This document shows, in pieces, positions 1-9,011 of a stretch of DNA of 63,274 nt (position 1 is the first letter of the stretch; each line of letters starts with the position of its first letter). Source of the stretch: DASVLX01 sp035552275. Lineage in GTDB: Bacteria > Actinomycetota > Actinomycetes > Mycobacteriales > Pseudonocardiaceae. The stretch spans positions 1 through 63,274 of the forward strand of contig DASZLR010000251.1 of the NCBI GenBank assembly GCA_035552275.1. The letters run 5' to 3'. A program made the translations under genes and the position numbers. The notes under the pieces are model-generated. The model saw only the letters and a list, made by a program, of their open reading frames with translations. It made no database searches and had not been told where the DNA came from.

Positions 1-5
1 CGAAT

Positions 6-2000
6 GTGACCCAGCCGACAAAGGTTCGCCGATGGCGGTGGGAGCATACGGCGCTGCTGGGCATCCTGGCCGGCGCGGCCGTCCTTTATGGATGGTCGCT
101 GAACGCCCGAGTGCTCCAGCCCTACTACGCGTCCGCCGTGCACTCGATGTCGCGGCGTGGTTGGGCGTTCCTGTTCGGTGGGTACGACCCAGCGGGCGTG
201 CTCAGCGTCGACAAGCCGCCGATGGCGTTCTGGGTGCAGACGCTGGGTGTGTGGGTCTTCGGCTACCACTGGTGGGCGATCGCGCTGGTGCAGCTCATCG
301 AGGGCCTCGCGGCCGTCTACGTGCTGAACCGGGTCGTCCGGCGCTGGGCCGGCGAGCGCACCGCGCTGCTGGCCGCCCTGTTGCTGGCGATTTCCCCGGT
401 GACCACCGCGATCAACCGGGACAACGTGCCGGACGCACTGCTGGTGCTCCTGGTGCTGCTCGCGGCCTACTGCGTCACGCGGGCGGTGGAGCACGGCCGG
501 ACCGGCTGGCTGCTGGCCGCCGGGGCGTTCGTCGGGGCGGCCTTCCTGACCAAGATGTTGGCCGGCTGGCTGGTCCTGCCCGCGCTGGCGCTGGCCTACC
601 TCGCGGCGCCGGTGAGCTGGCCGCGGCGGATCGGCCAGTTGCTGGGGGCCGGCGCGGTGGTCGCGGTGGTGTCGCTGTGGTGGCCGGTGCTGGTCAGCTC
701 CTGGCCGGCCGGTAGCCGCCCGTTCATCGGCAGCACCACGAACAACTCCATCTGGCAGCTGATATTCACGTACAACGGTTTCGGCCGCGTCGCCGGTTCG
801 ACCGCCGGCGGTCTGGCGAACTTCGGCGGCTCGTTCGGCTCCGTGCTGGCCGGCTCGCCCGGGCCGCTGCGGTTGTTCAGCAGCGAGATGGCCGGGCAGA
901 TCGCCTGGCTGCTGCCGCTGGCCGTGTGCTCCCTGCTGTTCGCGGTGGTGGCCGGGCTGCGGCGGTGGGTGGGCGGCCGGAGTCAGCTGGCCGGTTGGGT
1001 GCTCTGGGGCGTCTGGCTGGCGACCTGCGTCGGTGTCTTTTCCTTCACCGGCGGGATCATGCACTCCTACTACACCGCCGAACTGGCGCCCGCGGTCGCG
1101 GCGTTGGCCGCCGCTGGACTGGCCGGGTGCTGGCGTGCGTACCGGGCCGGCGGCCGGTTCGGCCTGCTGCTGCCGGCCGCCGTCGCGGGCAGCGCCGCGA
1201 TCGCCTACGCGGTGCTCGACCAGGCGTCCTGGCTGCCGTGGCTGCGGCTGGCGATCGTGGTCGCGGCCGTTGTCTCGGTGCTTGGCCTGCTCCTGGCTTT
1301 CCCCGGCTGGCGAGGCAGGTCGGTTCGGCCTGCCGGGGTGATCCTCGTGCCGACCGCGATTGTCGCGCTGGTCGCGTTGATCGCCGGGCCGATGGCGTTC
1401 GACGTCGACACCGTGTCGACCCATCCGGACGTGCTCGAAGCCGGCGACCCGAGCGGCGGCCCCAGCACCTCATCCGTGCTGGCCGCGGTCAAGTCCGCTC
1501 TGGACGCCCCGGGCGGCGGGGCGAGCATCGCGCTGCTGTACGTCACGTTCATGGAGGACGCGTACCAGCTCAGCCCCGGACAGCGGCAGGTCCTCGACTA
1601 CGCCGAGCGAGCACAGGAACCGGACGCCCCGATCACGCTGGCCGTGGAGGGTGGCACCTACGGCGCCGATCCGTATGTCCTGAACACGGATGCCTCGGTG
1701 GTCGATTTCGGCGGCTACATGGGCTTCGACCCCAGCCCGAGCATCGCCCAGTTGGCCGCGTGGACCGCCGATGGCCGGCTGCGGTTCGTGGTGCTGCCCA
1801 AGGTGTTCATTGACATCGGCAACGCCGCCAGCAGTGGGCGCGGCAGCGACAAGTCGTCCTCCGAGGTGCAGTCCAGTGTCGTGGACTCGCTGACACAGCG
1901 AATCGGCTGGGTCAGCGAGCACTGCCGGCCGGTCCCGCCCAGGGCGATCGGTCCCGACGCGGCTCAGGCCGGCGTCCTGTTCGACTGCGCCAAGCGGTAA
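6..2000 (+). CDS. GT39-type polytopic membrane glycosyltransferase
   Basis: 664-residue integral membrane protein resembling the GT39/ArnT/PMT_2 group, which transfers a sugar from a polyprenyl-phosphate donor at the outer face of the membrane. Visible are an N-terminal basic stretch, a first membrane helix near residues 15-31, a following loop with YYASAVHSM and then SVDKPP (about 66-72), and about ten more hydrophobic segments to residue 480. A soluble C-terminal third (about 490-664) follows. The start is GTG at 6; the window begins only five bases upstream, so an earlier start cannot be excluded. It converges on the TIGR03089 gene and lies beside the LCP ligase and rmlD, which suggests a role in building wall or lipoglycan polymers. 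Donor and acceptor cannot be read from the sequence. Confidence 0.85.
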   Translation: MTQPTKVRRWRWEHTALLGILAGAAVLYGWSLNARVLQPYYASAVHSMSRRGWAFLFGGYDPAGVLSVDKPPMAFWVQTLGVWVFGYHWWAIALVQLIEGLAAVYVLNRVVRRWAGERTALLAALLLAISPVTTAINRDNVPDALLVLLVLLAAYCVTRAVEHGRTGWLLAAGAFVGAAFLTKMLAGWLVLPALALAYLAAPVSWPRRIGQLLGAGAVVAVVSLWWPVLVSSWPAGSRPFIGSTTNNSIWQLIFTYNGFGRVAGSTAGGLANFGGSFGSVLAGSPGPLRLFSSEMAGQIAWLLPLAVCSLLFAVVAGLRRWVGGRSQLAGWVLWGVWLATCVGVFSFTGGIMHSYYTAELAPAVAALAAAGLAGCWRAYRAGGRFGLLLPAAVAGSAAIAYAVLDQASWLPWLRLAIVVAAVVSVLGLLLAFPGWRGRSVRPAGVILVPTAIVALVALIAGPMAFDVDTVSTHPDVLEAGDPSGGPSTSSVLAAVKSALDAPGGGASIALLYVTFMEDAYQLSPGQRQVLDYAERAQEPDAPITLAVEGGTYGADPYVLNTDASVVDFGGYMGFDPSPSIAQLAAWTADGRLRFVVLPKVFIDIGNAASSGRGSDKSSSEVQSSVVDSLTQRIGWVSEHCRPVPPRAIGPDAAQAGVLFDCAKR

Positions 2001-2027
2001 CCGGTGATCACCGTCGGCCTGGCGCGC

Positions 2028-2735
2028 TCAGCCCAGGTCAACGGTGATCCGCTCGGCGATCCGCCGGTTGTCCAGCGCGGCCGGGTCGACGTTGGCGCAC
2101 TGCACCAGCGAGGCGCCGGCGGCCAGCACGGCGAGCAGGCCGCCGAGCACGCCGTCCGGAATCGACCAGTCCTGAGTGGACAACACCCGGTCCGCCGAAC
2201 CAATGCCCAGTTCTTCCGCCCGCTCTCGGGCCGCGGCCAGCGCATCATCCACAGTGGAACCTGGAAATGCTTCGACGCCCCCGGACACCGCTGGCGGGTC
2301 GAAGTGATCGCCGTGGGCGCGGATCTCGTTGAGGTAGTCCAGGGTGCCGTCGGTCGGTTCGGCGGCCAGGCCACGGCCGAGCGGGTCCAGCGCCACCACC
2401 GCGACCGCGGGCGCACTGATCGGGTCAAGGCCGGGCGTGTGGTCCGGCGGCACAAAGACGACCTCGGCCCCGGCCGGATCGTCGGTGATCGTGGCGCCGC
2501 ACCACCAGGCTCCAAGGAACACGCCGACCGTCTGCCAGTGCGCCGGCAGGCACACCGCGACCCGGGCGCCGGGCTCGACATCCCATTCGTCGCGCAGCCA
2601 GTTCGCGGTCTTGGCGGCCCAGTTCGCCGTCGTGGCGCGGGACAACTCGACCCGCGCGCCGAGCGCGTCGTCGTAGTAGGTGATCAACGGCGTGGCCGGG
2701 GTGGCTAGCAGTGGTCGCAACAACTTCTCGGTCAC
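2028..2735 (-). CDS. TIGR03089 family protein
   Basis: About 235 residues with a truncated adenylate-forming-enzyme look: an N-terminal stretch like the start of acyl-CoA synthetases (TEKLLRPLLATPATPLITYY) and a middle part with GARVAVCLPAHWQTVGVFLG. It lacks the full AMP-binding and C-terminal domains, as is usual for this actinobacterial family. Its biochemical role is unknown. It lies immediately downstream of the LCP gene on the same strand, the same neighbourhood as Rv3268 next to Rv3267 in M. tuberculosis. I place the start at the GTG at 2735 (GTG ACC GAG), which leaves a 2-base gap after the LCP stop codon; an in-frame start at 2750 would overlap the LCP gene. Confidence 0.85.
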   Translation of the reverse strand: MTEKLLRPLLATPATPLITYYDDALGARVELSRATTANWAAKTANWLRDEWDVEPGARVAVCLPAHWQTVGVFLGAWWCGATITDDPAGAEVVFVPPDHTPGLDPISAPAVAVVALDPLGRGLAAEPTDGTLDYLNEIRAHGDHFDPPAVSGGVEAFPGSTVDDALAAARERAEELGIGSADRVLSTQDWSIPDGVLGGLLAVLAAGASLVQCANVDPAALDNRRIAERITVDLG

Positions 2736-2737
2736 AG

Positions 2738-3982
2738 TCAAGAGACGCACCGCACTCCGTTGATACTGGCTGGTTCCGCAATGTAGGCGGCCGGAGCGAT
2801 CTCGGGTGTCGCGGGTCCCGCCGCCGTGGGCCGGGACGACGAGGTGGGACCGGTCGGCGCGGGGGAACTGGGCACCATGCTCGTGAAGAACTGGCGTACC
2901 TGGTGCGGGTCGACCACCACGATGCTCTGCCCGATCGGGCTGCGGCCGTTGCTGTTGGCCACCGGAATGGTCTTGAACGTGACGTTGCCGGAGGTGAGCG
3001 CCTGAGCCTGCTGGGCGAGGCCCAGAATGTCCAGTCCCGGATCGGTCACCAGGGATTTCCGTACCGCGTCGACCATTCCGGCCCGCGCGGTCGGATTGAC
3101 GAGCACACCGGCGGTCAGCAGTTTGCGCACCGCCGATTCCAGGAACACCTGCTGGCGGATGATCCGGTCAAGGTCGCCGTCGGGCAGATTCTTGCGCTGC
3201 CGGACGAACGAAAGTGCGTCGCCGCCCGAGATCACCTGATAGCCGGCCGGGAAATCGGCGCCGGAATCCTTGTCCTGGGTCGCGTTGAGCAAACACACCG
3301 GCACGCCGCCGATGGCCTGGCTGATCAGGTAGAACCCGTACAGTCCGACCTCAGCGTAATGGTCGATGTGCACGCCGGTGAGGTTCTGCACGGTCGCCAG
3401 CAGGGCGACCTGCCCGGCTTCGTCGGAGTCCCGTTCGATCTTCGCCAGGTCGGTCTCGCCCGCGTCCCGCGACTGTTGCTCGAATTTTTCTTTGGTGATC
3501 CCGTAAGCGCCATTGATCTTGTTCATACCGACACCGGGAATGGACACATAGGAATCCCGCGGAATCGACACGGCGAATGCCTGGCCGCCATTATTGGGAA
3601 TGCGCAGCAGAATCAGCGTGTCGGTGTTGAGTCCGGCGTCCCATTCGGTGCGCAGCTGTTTGAGCATGCCGTTCGGCAGCGGATTGCCCTGTAGATCGGT
3701 GCGGCTGTCGGTGCCCACCAGCAGGATGTCCGTCGCGCCGTCGTCGACCGGCGGCTGGTTGGGGACGGTGGCCAGTTCGTGTTGCAGCTGCTGCAACGCG
3801 TCGGTCGTGTTCGTGTTGCCGCGCAACCGCTCCACGTTGAACCAGATCACGCCGACGGCCACCAGAGCGGTCGCGGACAGCAGCGCGATCAGCACCCGGG
3901 CGGCGAGCAGCCCGGGGCGTCCGCGGCGCGGTCGCGCCTCGTCCGACACCGGCTCGGCCCCGTCGTGCTGCCCCTCCGTCAT
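2738..3982 (-). CDS. LCP (LytR-CpsA-Psr) family glycopolymer transferase
   Basis: 414-residue single-pass membrane protein. A cytoplasmic acidic/basic N-terminus (residues 1-25) is followed by one membrane helix (about 27-48) and an extracytoplasmic LCP domain. LCP signatures are DILLVGTDSR, SIPRDSYV, MNKINGAYG and the arginine-rich RQRKNLPDGDLDRIIRQ, which bind the pyrophosphate of lipid-linked glycans. LCP enzymes attach polyprenyl-linked glycopolymers to peptidoglycan; the mycobacterial neighbour Lcp1 (Rv3267) does this for arabinogalactan. The C-terminal tail (last 55 residues) is Pro/Ser/Thr-rich and shows no LytR_C domain. The ATG at 3982 is preceded by a GGACGGGG ribosome-binding site; upstream in-frame codons back to 4081 lack one. 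It is divergent from rmlD, with which it probably shares a promoter region. Confidence 0.93.
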   Translation of the reverse strand: MTEGQHDGAEPVSDEARPRRGRPGLLAARVLIALLSATALVAVGVIWFNVERLRGNTNTTDALQQLQHELATVPNQPPVDDGATDILLVGTDSRTDLQGNPLPNGMLKQLRTEWDAGLNTDTLILLRIPNNGGQAFAVSIPRDSYVSIPGVGMNKINGAYGITKEKFEQQSRDAGETDLAKIERDSDEAGQVALLATVQNLTGVHIDHYAEVGLYGFYLISQAIGGVPVCLLNATQDKDSGADFPAGYQVISGGDALSFVRQRKNLPDGDLDRIIRQQVFLESAVRKLLTAGVLVNPTARAGMVDAVRKSLVTDPGLDILGLAQQAQALTSGNVTFKTIPVANSNGRSPIGQSIVVVDPHQVRQFFTSMVPSSPAPTGPTSSSRPTAAGPATPEIAPAAYIAEPASINGVRCVS

Positions 3983-4157
3983 GCCGCCCCGTCCTCCGCC
4001 CCATCCCTGCGTGCCGTCCCTCAGTATCTTTGCGGGACACCCGCACCCGATCGACCGGGGCATGCACAACAAGCCTCGCACGCCCCCGTCTCAGTCCCGC
4101 TACGGCGTGCTACCAGGCTAGCGGGATTGCCGCGGCTGGCGTGCGAGGATGCACCGC

Positions 4158-5057
4158 ATGGTCCAACTCGCGTTGCTCGTGCCGGGCGGCCGGGGCCAGC
4201 TCGGCAGCGATCTCGCCGTCCTGGGCCCACGCCACGGCACGGTGTGGGCGCCGAACTCGGCAGAGCTGAACATCGCCGACGAGGCAGCGGTGCGACGCGC
4301 GGTGGCCGCGCTGGTGGCCGGCGCGGCCGACCGCCGGCCGGTCGTGATCAACGCCGCCGGCTACACGGCCGTGGACGCCGCCGAGTCGGACGTCGGCCGG
4401 GCGCATGCGGCGAACGCGCTCGGCCCCGGCCTGCTCGCGCGGGCATGTGTCGAGCACGGCGTGTCATTGCTGCACGTGTCGACCGACTACGTGTTTCCCG
4501 GCGACGGCAGCCGGCCGTACGAGCCCGACGACCGCACCGGTCCGGCCTCGGTGTACGGCCGTACCAAGCTCGCCGGCGAGAGCGCGGTGCTGGAATCCGG
4601 CGCGGATGCCTGGGTGGTGCGGACCGCGTGGGTCTACGGCGCGGCCGGCGGCAATTTCGTCAAGACGGTCGCTCGGCTGGAACGAAGCCGGGACACTTTG
4701 TCTGTTGTGGACGATCAGCGCGGCTCGCCGACCTGGTCGGCTGATCTGGCGGCCGGCCTGCTGGAGCTCGCGACCGCCGTCGGCGACGGACGCGGCCCGG
4801 CGCAGCGGGCGCTGCACGCCACCAACGGCGGCGAGACCACGTGGTTCGGGCTGGCCCGCGCGGTCTTCGAGGAACTGGGCGCCGATCCGGAGCGAGTACA
4901 CCCGTGCACGACCGCCGAGTATCCGCGACCCGCGCCCCGGCCCGCCTACTCGGTGCTCTCCGACGCCGCCTGGCGCAAGGCCGGGCTGGCCCCATTGCCG
5001 CACTGGCGCGACGCGCTCGCCACCTTCGCCACCGAGCACACCGACGTGCTCCGCTGA
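4158..5057 (+). CDS. rmlD: dTDP-4-dehydrorhamnose reductase
   Basis: 299-residue SDR-fold enzyme that reduces dTDP-4-dehydro-L-rhamnose to dTDP-L-rhamnose with NAD(P)H, the last step of the rhamnose donor pathway. The nucleotide-binding loop is PGGRGQLGSD near the N-terminus, HVSTDYVFPGDG carries the catalytic Thr/Asp region, and YGRTK is the Tyr-x3-Lys pair. VVDDQRGSPTW is typical of the family. The ATG at 4158 is preferred because a GAGG site lies nine bases upstream, while the ATG at 4149 directly abuts it. Rhamnose is needed by WbbL, encoded about 8 kb downstream; in mycobacteria rmlD and wbbL are adjacent, so the intervening genes look like an insertion. Confidence 0.95.
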   Translation: MVQLALLVPGGRGQLGSDLAVLGPRHGTVWAPNSAELNIADEAAVRRAVAALVAGAADRRPVVINAAGYTAVDAAESDVGRAHAANALGPGLLARACVEHGVSLLHVSTDYVFPGDGSRPYEPDDRTGPASVYGRTKLAGESAVLESGADAWVVRTAWVYGAAGGNFVKTVARLERSRDTLSVVDDQRGSPTWSADLAAGLLELATAVGDGRGPAQRALHATNGGETTWFGLARAVFEELGADPERVHPCTTAEYPRPAPRPAYSVLSDAAWRKAGLAPLPHWRDALATFATEHTDVLR

Positions 5058-5124
5058 AACCCTGACCACATTGCTCGATATCGCCCGAAAATCGTCAAAT
5101 TTCGTCGTCATCGGCCCAAGCCCA

Positions 5125-5149
5125 GCCCCCACCCTCCCAACTGGGGGGC
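5125..5149. terminator. Hairpin between convergent rmlD and GT gene
   Basis: GCCCCCA (5125-5131) can pair with TGGGGGGC (5142-5149) across a ten-base loop. It sits in the 213-base convergent gap and could end transcription from both sides. There is no T-tract, as is common in high-GC genomes. Confidence 0.45.
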
Positions 5150-5203
5150 GCCCCTGCGGCCAGTCTATCGGCTTGGGGCAGGGGGACCAAGTGGGAAAGT
5201 GTC

Positions 5204-5234
5204 GCCTGTGGACAGCCGGTAAGCCTGTGGACAG
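5204..5234. repeat. Two direct copies of GCCTGTGGACAG
   Basis: The 12-base sequence GCCTGTGGACAG occurs at 5204-5215 and 5223-5234, a 19-base period. Each copy contains TGTGGACAG, whose reverse complement CTGTCCACA differs at one position from the DnaA box TTGTCCACA. The rest of the 5058-5270 gap shows the hairpin at 5125 and no gene. Confidence 0.55.
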
Positions 5235-5270
5235 ATCCGGCGGCGTGCGCGATTTCCTGGTATAGCGAGA

Positions 5271-6362
5271 CTATCTGCGGTCGGTGGCGGCGCGGCGGTA
5301 GGCCGCGACGGTGGCTTGGGCGCAGCGGCGCCAGGTGAAGCCGGCTGCGTGGGCGCGGCGGCCGGCCAGCACCGCGGCCGGCGGCGGGTCCGCCAAGGCC
5401 GCGGCCAGGGCCGCTGCCAGCGCCGGCACGTCGCCGTAGGGCACCAAAGCGGCCTGGCCGCCGGCCACCTCGCGCAGCGCCGGGATGTCCGAGCAGACCA
5501 CCGGCACGTTGCAGGCCAACGCCTCCAACACCGGCAGCCCGAAACCCTCGTCCCGGGACGGCAGCACCACCGCCGCCGCGCCGGCCACCACACTGCGCAA
5601 CTCGCCGTCGGGCAGGTAGCCAGTGCGCAGGATCCGTCCGTCCGAACTCGGTCGCCCCGGTCCGGTGAGCACCAGCGGCGGCAGGTCCGGCATGCTCTCG
5701 TGCGCTTTCCGCAGGTGATCCAGGCCCTTGCGCGGACCCTCGGCGCCGACGAACAGCAGATACTCAGCCGGCAACCGCAACTGTTGCCGCAACTCGTCGG
5801 TCGGCGGCCGGGCGGCGAACCACGCCGGATCCACACCCAGCGGTGTCACCATGATCCGGTCTGTTGGCACGTCGAGCCGGCTGGCCACCGCCGTGGCGAC
5901 CGCCTCGGTCGGCGTGCACACCACATCCGCCCGCAGTGCCGACCGCCGCACCAACGCCGGCAGGTCCCGATCACTGTGCGGCAGCTCGTCCGGCGCGTCC
6001 ACAAAGGCCAGATCATGGATGGTCAGCACGCCGCCGGCGTGCGCCGGCGTCGGCAACACGAAGTTCGTGCCGTGCACCACGTCCGTGAACCCGGCGATCA
6101 GCTCGACCGGCGGAAACGCCGACCGCAGCCAGCACTGCCGCAGCGCCCGCGCCGAGCAGGGCAGCCCGCGCGCCCACACACCGTGCGGCAGCACCGACCG
6201 CAGCGCCCGCCAGCCGCGCAACGTGAACGCCACCGCCCTGATGTCCACATCGGACATCGACGCGAGTTCCTCGGCCAGCGCCGCGGTGTAGCGGCCCACG
6301 CCGGTGCGCTGGCCGAGCAGGGGAGTCCCGTCGATCAGCACCCGCAGTCGCCGGTCAGCCAT
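5271..6362 (-). CDS. Glycosyltransferase family 4-like
   Basis: 363-residue GT-B fold transferase. The N-terminal acceptor domain begins RLRVLIDGTPLLGQRTGVGR, a form common in mannosyl- and rhamnosyl-transferases of this clade, and contains HGTNFVLP and TIHDLAF. The C-terminal donor domain has FVGAEGPRKGLDHL and the E-x7-E motif region DEGFGLPVLEALAC. The ATG at 6362 overlaps the end of the upstream fused GT gene by eight bases, so the two are translationally linked. It is predicted to be cytoplasmic and to use a nucleotide-sugar donor; sugar and linkage cannot be assigned. It belongs to the GT block placed between rmlD and wbbL. Confidence 0.9.
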   Translation of the reverse strand: MADRRLRVLIDGTPLLGQRTGVGRYTAALAEELASMSDVDIRAVAFTLRGWRALRSVLPHGVWARGLPCSARALRQCWLRSAFPPVELIAGFTDVVHGTNFVLPTPAHAGGVLTIHDLAFVDAPDELPHSDRDLPALVRRSALRADVVCTPTEAVATAVASRLDVPTDRIMVTPLGVDPAWFAARPPTDELRQQLRLPAEYLLFVGAEGPRKGLDHLRKAHESMPDLPPLVLTGPGRPSSDGRILRTGYLPDGELRSVVAGAAAVVLPSRDEGFGLPVLEALACNVPVVCSDIPALREVAGGQAALVPYGDVPALAAALAAALADPPPAAVLAGRRAHAAGFTWRRCAQATVAAYRRAATDRR

Positions 6363-8892
6363 CCGACGAGTCCCGCGTGCCAGCCGCCTGACCGCCGGCC
6401 AGCCGACGCACTCGGCCCAGCGCCCGCCGGGCCACCTCGCGCGGCCCGCCGGCATCCAGATATTCCCGCACCAGGCTCGCATCGCGGCGCAGCGCACCGG
6501 ACACGCCCAGCGGAGCTTCGCGGGTCAGCGGCTCCCGGCCCGGCAGCCGATCCGCCGCCGGTCTCGGGTCCCGGCAGTACGCCAGTAGCGGCGCAAGCGT
6601 GCGGTCCCAGGTGAAATCGTCCCGAACGGCGGCGATCCGATCCCGGCACCCTTGGGCGAAGTCGGCGTCGTACAGAACCTGAGCCAGCGATTCCGCCAAT
6701 GCCCCGGGGTCCTCCGCCGGCACCACCGCACCCAGACCCTCCCGGCGCACCACGTCGGCGAACGAGTCGCCGTCGGTGGTCACGATCGGCAGCCCCGCCC
6801 ACAGGTAGTCCAGCACCCTGGTGCGGAACGCGAACGTGGTCTCCACATGCTCGAAGTGCGTGGTCACCCCGCAGTCGGAGTCCAGCAGCCAGTTCTGCCG
6901 CTCGCCGTAGGGCACCCAGCCGTCGTTGAAGAACACGTGCGTGCCCGCCACGCCCAACTCGGCGGCCAGTCGGCGGGTACGCGCGCCGATGTCCATCTCC
7001 GGCACGTCCGGATTGGGGTGCTTCATACCGAGAAAGACCAGCCGGACATCGTCGTGCTCGGCGCTCAGCTCGGCGACCGCGCGTACCAGGGTCAGCGGGT
7101 CGAACCAGCTGTACACCCCGCCGGCCCAGAGGATCACCTTGTCCCGCTCGGAGATTCCCGGCACCACACCGCGAATGCCCGCGCCGGTCCGCTCCGGCGG
7201 CTTGGCCGGCAGGCCGAACGGCGCCACCGCGAGCAACGACCGCGCCGTCGGGTCCGCGTCGTACAACTCGGGGGTCAGCCGGCCGAGCGCGGCCAGATGG
7301 CCGAGCCAGAAATGCCGCTGCCGGTCCGACGCGCAGAGGAAGAAATCGCCCCGCCGCAACTGGTTGTTGAGCACCTTCGTCACGCCTATCAGGTCCCGGG
7401 CGCGCTTCTCCTCGGTGTCCTGCTTGCCCTGTTCCAGCAGTTCAAGGTGCATCGGGTCGTACATGTCGCACACCACCAGCGTGGTGGAATCGGCCTGCCG
7501 CAGCTCCGGCGCCATCTCCAGCGCATGCCCCTGCAACACCACGATGTCGGCCCAGGCCACCTGGTCGCCGAGGTCGCGCGGCCGGACCGCGAGCACCGCG
7601 AACGGAGCGGCCACCGGCTCGCCGCGCGGATTCACCGTGACCAGCCGGACCTCGTGCTCGGCGGCCAGCGACTCGGCCATGTGCCAGGCCCGGATCGCCG
7701 GCCCGGCCATCCGCTCGGCGATGGCGTCCCCGGTGATCACCAGCACCTTGCGCGGCCGGCCGAACACGTCCTCGATGCCGAAGACGTCGACCAGGACCTC
7801 GTGCGCGGCCAGGTAGCGCGGCAGCGGATACGCCGGCTCGATCGCCTTGCGCAGCAACGGAATCAGGTCGGCGTCCGAGCGCACCCGCGCGGCCTGCTCC
7901 ACGGCTCGGGCGTCCCGCAGCGCCGGCAGCAGCTCCACGAACTGGTCGACAGCGAGCACCCCGGCCATGGTCGTCCGCGGCACCGGCACCGTCGGACCGG
8001 GCATCGGCGCGGCGCTGGTGATCTCCAACGAGGTGGCGTCCAGCTCGCCGCGCGCGGTCGCCCGGCGGATCGCCAGGGCCAACGCGGCCGGCAGCACCCG
8101 CGCCAGCGTCTCGTCGGAGAAGTTCTTGTACAGTGCGGCCAACGCGTTGCGCTCCAACAGGTACAGCTCGCGGGCGCCGTCCTCGCCATCCACCGTGGAC
8201 ACTGAGGCGTGGTGCCGGTGGTAGGCCACCGAGGTCGGCTCGTAGCGGACCCGCCAGCCGCGCAGGTTCAGCCGCCAGCCCAGGTCGACGTCCTCGTAGA
8301 ACATGAAGAACCGCTCGTCGAAGCCGCCGACCTCGCGGAACACGTCGGCTCGGACGAACATCGCCGAGCCGGTCGCGAACAGCACGTCCTGGGGCGTTTC
8401 GTGCTCGGCCGCCGCCAACTCGGCGATCGGCCGGCCGGCGTGTCGCTTGTAGCCCATGCCGAACCAGGTCAGCCCACCGTCCACGAAGTCGACCCGCTCG
8501 CCTGACCAGTCCAGCACCTTGCTCGCTACGGCCGCGACCGTCGGATCGGCGCGCAACGTCCGCACCGCCGCCGAGACCCAGCCCGAATCCGGCCGGGCGT
8601 CGTTGTTGAGCAGCGCGAGCACGTCGCCGGTGGCGTGCCGGGCGCCCAGGTTGCAGCCGCCGGCGAAGCCGAGATTCGCACCGGCTTCGACCAGGGTGAT
8701 CTCCGGCGCGGCGGCCCGGATGCTGGCCACGCTGTCGTCACCCGAGCCGTTGTCCACGCAGACGATCTGCAGCTTGTCGCTCGGATAGTCGAGATCCGCG
8801 CGCAATGCGCGCAGGCAGGCCACGGTGTGTTCGGCGCCCCGGTAGTTCACCAGGATCACCGAGACGGTCGGCAGCACCACCTCATCCGCCAC
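6355..8892 (-). CDS. Two-domain glycosyltransferase, GT2 fused to GT4-like
   Basis: About 845 residues with two catalytic modules. The N-terminal GT2 (GT-A) domain has SVILVNYRG, CVDNGSGDDS, NLGFAGGCN, the DxD-like LLNNDARPD and the late motif FMFYEDVDLGWRL. After a linker of about 100 residues a GT-B module begins at KVLVITGDAIAERMAGPAIR and has LWAGGVYSWFDPLTL and TRVLDYLWAGLPIV. Such fusions occur in O-antigen, rhamnan and galactan clusters, where one protein adds two successive sugars. I place the start at the GTG at 8892 because GGAAGGGAG lies just upstream; a TTG at 8916 is in frame. The gene precedes and overlaps the GT4 gene at 5271-6362. Confidence 0.88.
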   Translation of the reverse strand: MADEVVLPTVSVILVNYRGAEHTVACLRALRADLDYPSDKLQIVCVDNGSGDDSVASIRAAAPEITLVEAGANLGFAGGCNLGARHATGDVLALLNNDARPDSGWVSAAVRTLRADPTVAAVASKVLDWSGERVDFVDGGLTWFGMGYKRHAGRPIAELAAAEHETPQDVLFATGSAMFVRADVFREVGGFDERFFMFYEDVDLGWRLNLRGWRVRYEPTSVAYHRHHASVSTVDGEDGARELYLLERNALAALYKNFSDETLARVLPAALALAIRRATARGELDATSLEITSAAPMPGPTVPVPRTTMAGVLAVDQFVELLPALRDARAVEQAARVRSDADLIPLLRKAIEPAYPLPRYLAAHEVLVDVFGIEDVFGRPRKVLVITGDAIAERMAGPAIRAWHMAESLAAEHEVRLVTVNPRGEPVAAPFAVLAVRPRDLGDQVAWADIVVLQGHALEMAPELRQADSTTLVVCDMYDPMHLELLEQGKQDTEEKRARDLIGVTKVLNNQLRRGDFFLCASDRQRHFWLGHLAALGRLTPELYDADPTARSLLAVAPFGLPAKPPERTGAGIRGVVPGISERDKVILWAGGVYSWFDPLTLVRAVAELSAEHDDVRLVFLGMKHPNPDVPEMDIGARTRRLAAELGVAGTHVFFNDGWVPYGERQNWLLDSDCGVTTHFEHVETTFAFRTRVLDYLWAGLPIVTTDGDSFADVVRREGLGAVVPAEDPGALAESLAQVLYDADFAQGCRDRIAAVRDDFTWDRTLAPLLAYCRDPRPAADRLPGREPLTREAPLGVSGALRRDASLVREYLDAGGPREVARRALGRVRRLAGGQAAGTRDSSDG

Positions 8893-9011
8893 GCCCCGCT
8901 CCCTTCCAGCCGGCAAACCTGAGGGGTCAAGCCTGCACCATGGCTGAACGCGGAGCGCGCAGAAGGTCCGCCTGCCGGGCGTGTCGTCGCTTCGCCGGTA
9001 GGTGAGCTGGG

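Noticed and set aside
5316..6614. 432-codon plus-strand frame opposite the GT gene at 5271
   Set aside because: Arg/His/Gln-rich antisense of a clear glycosyltransferase; no start signals.
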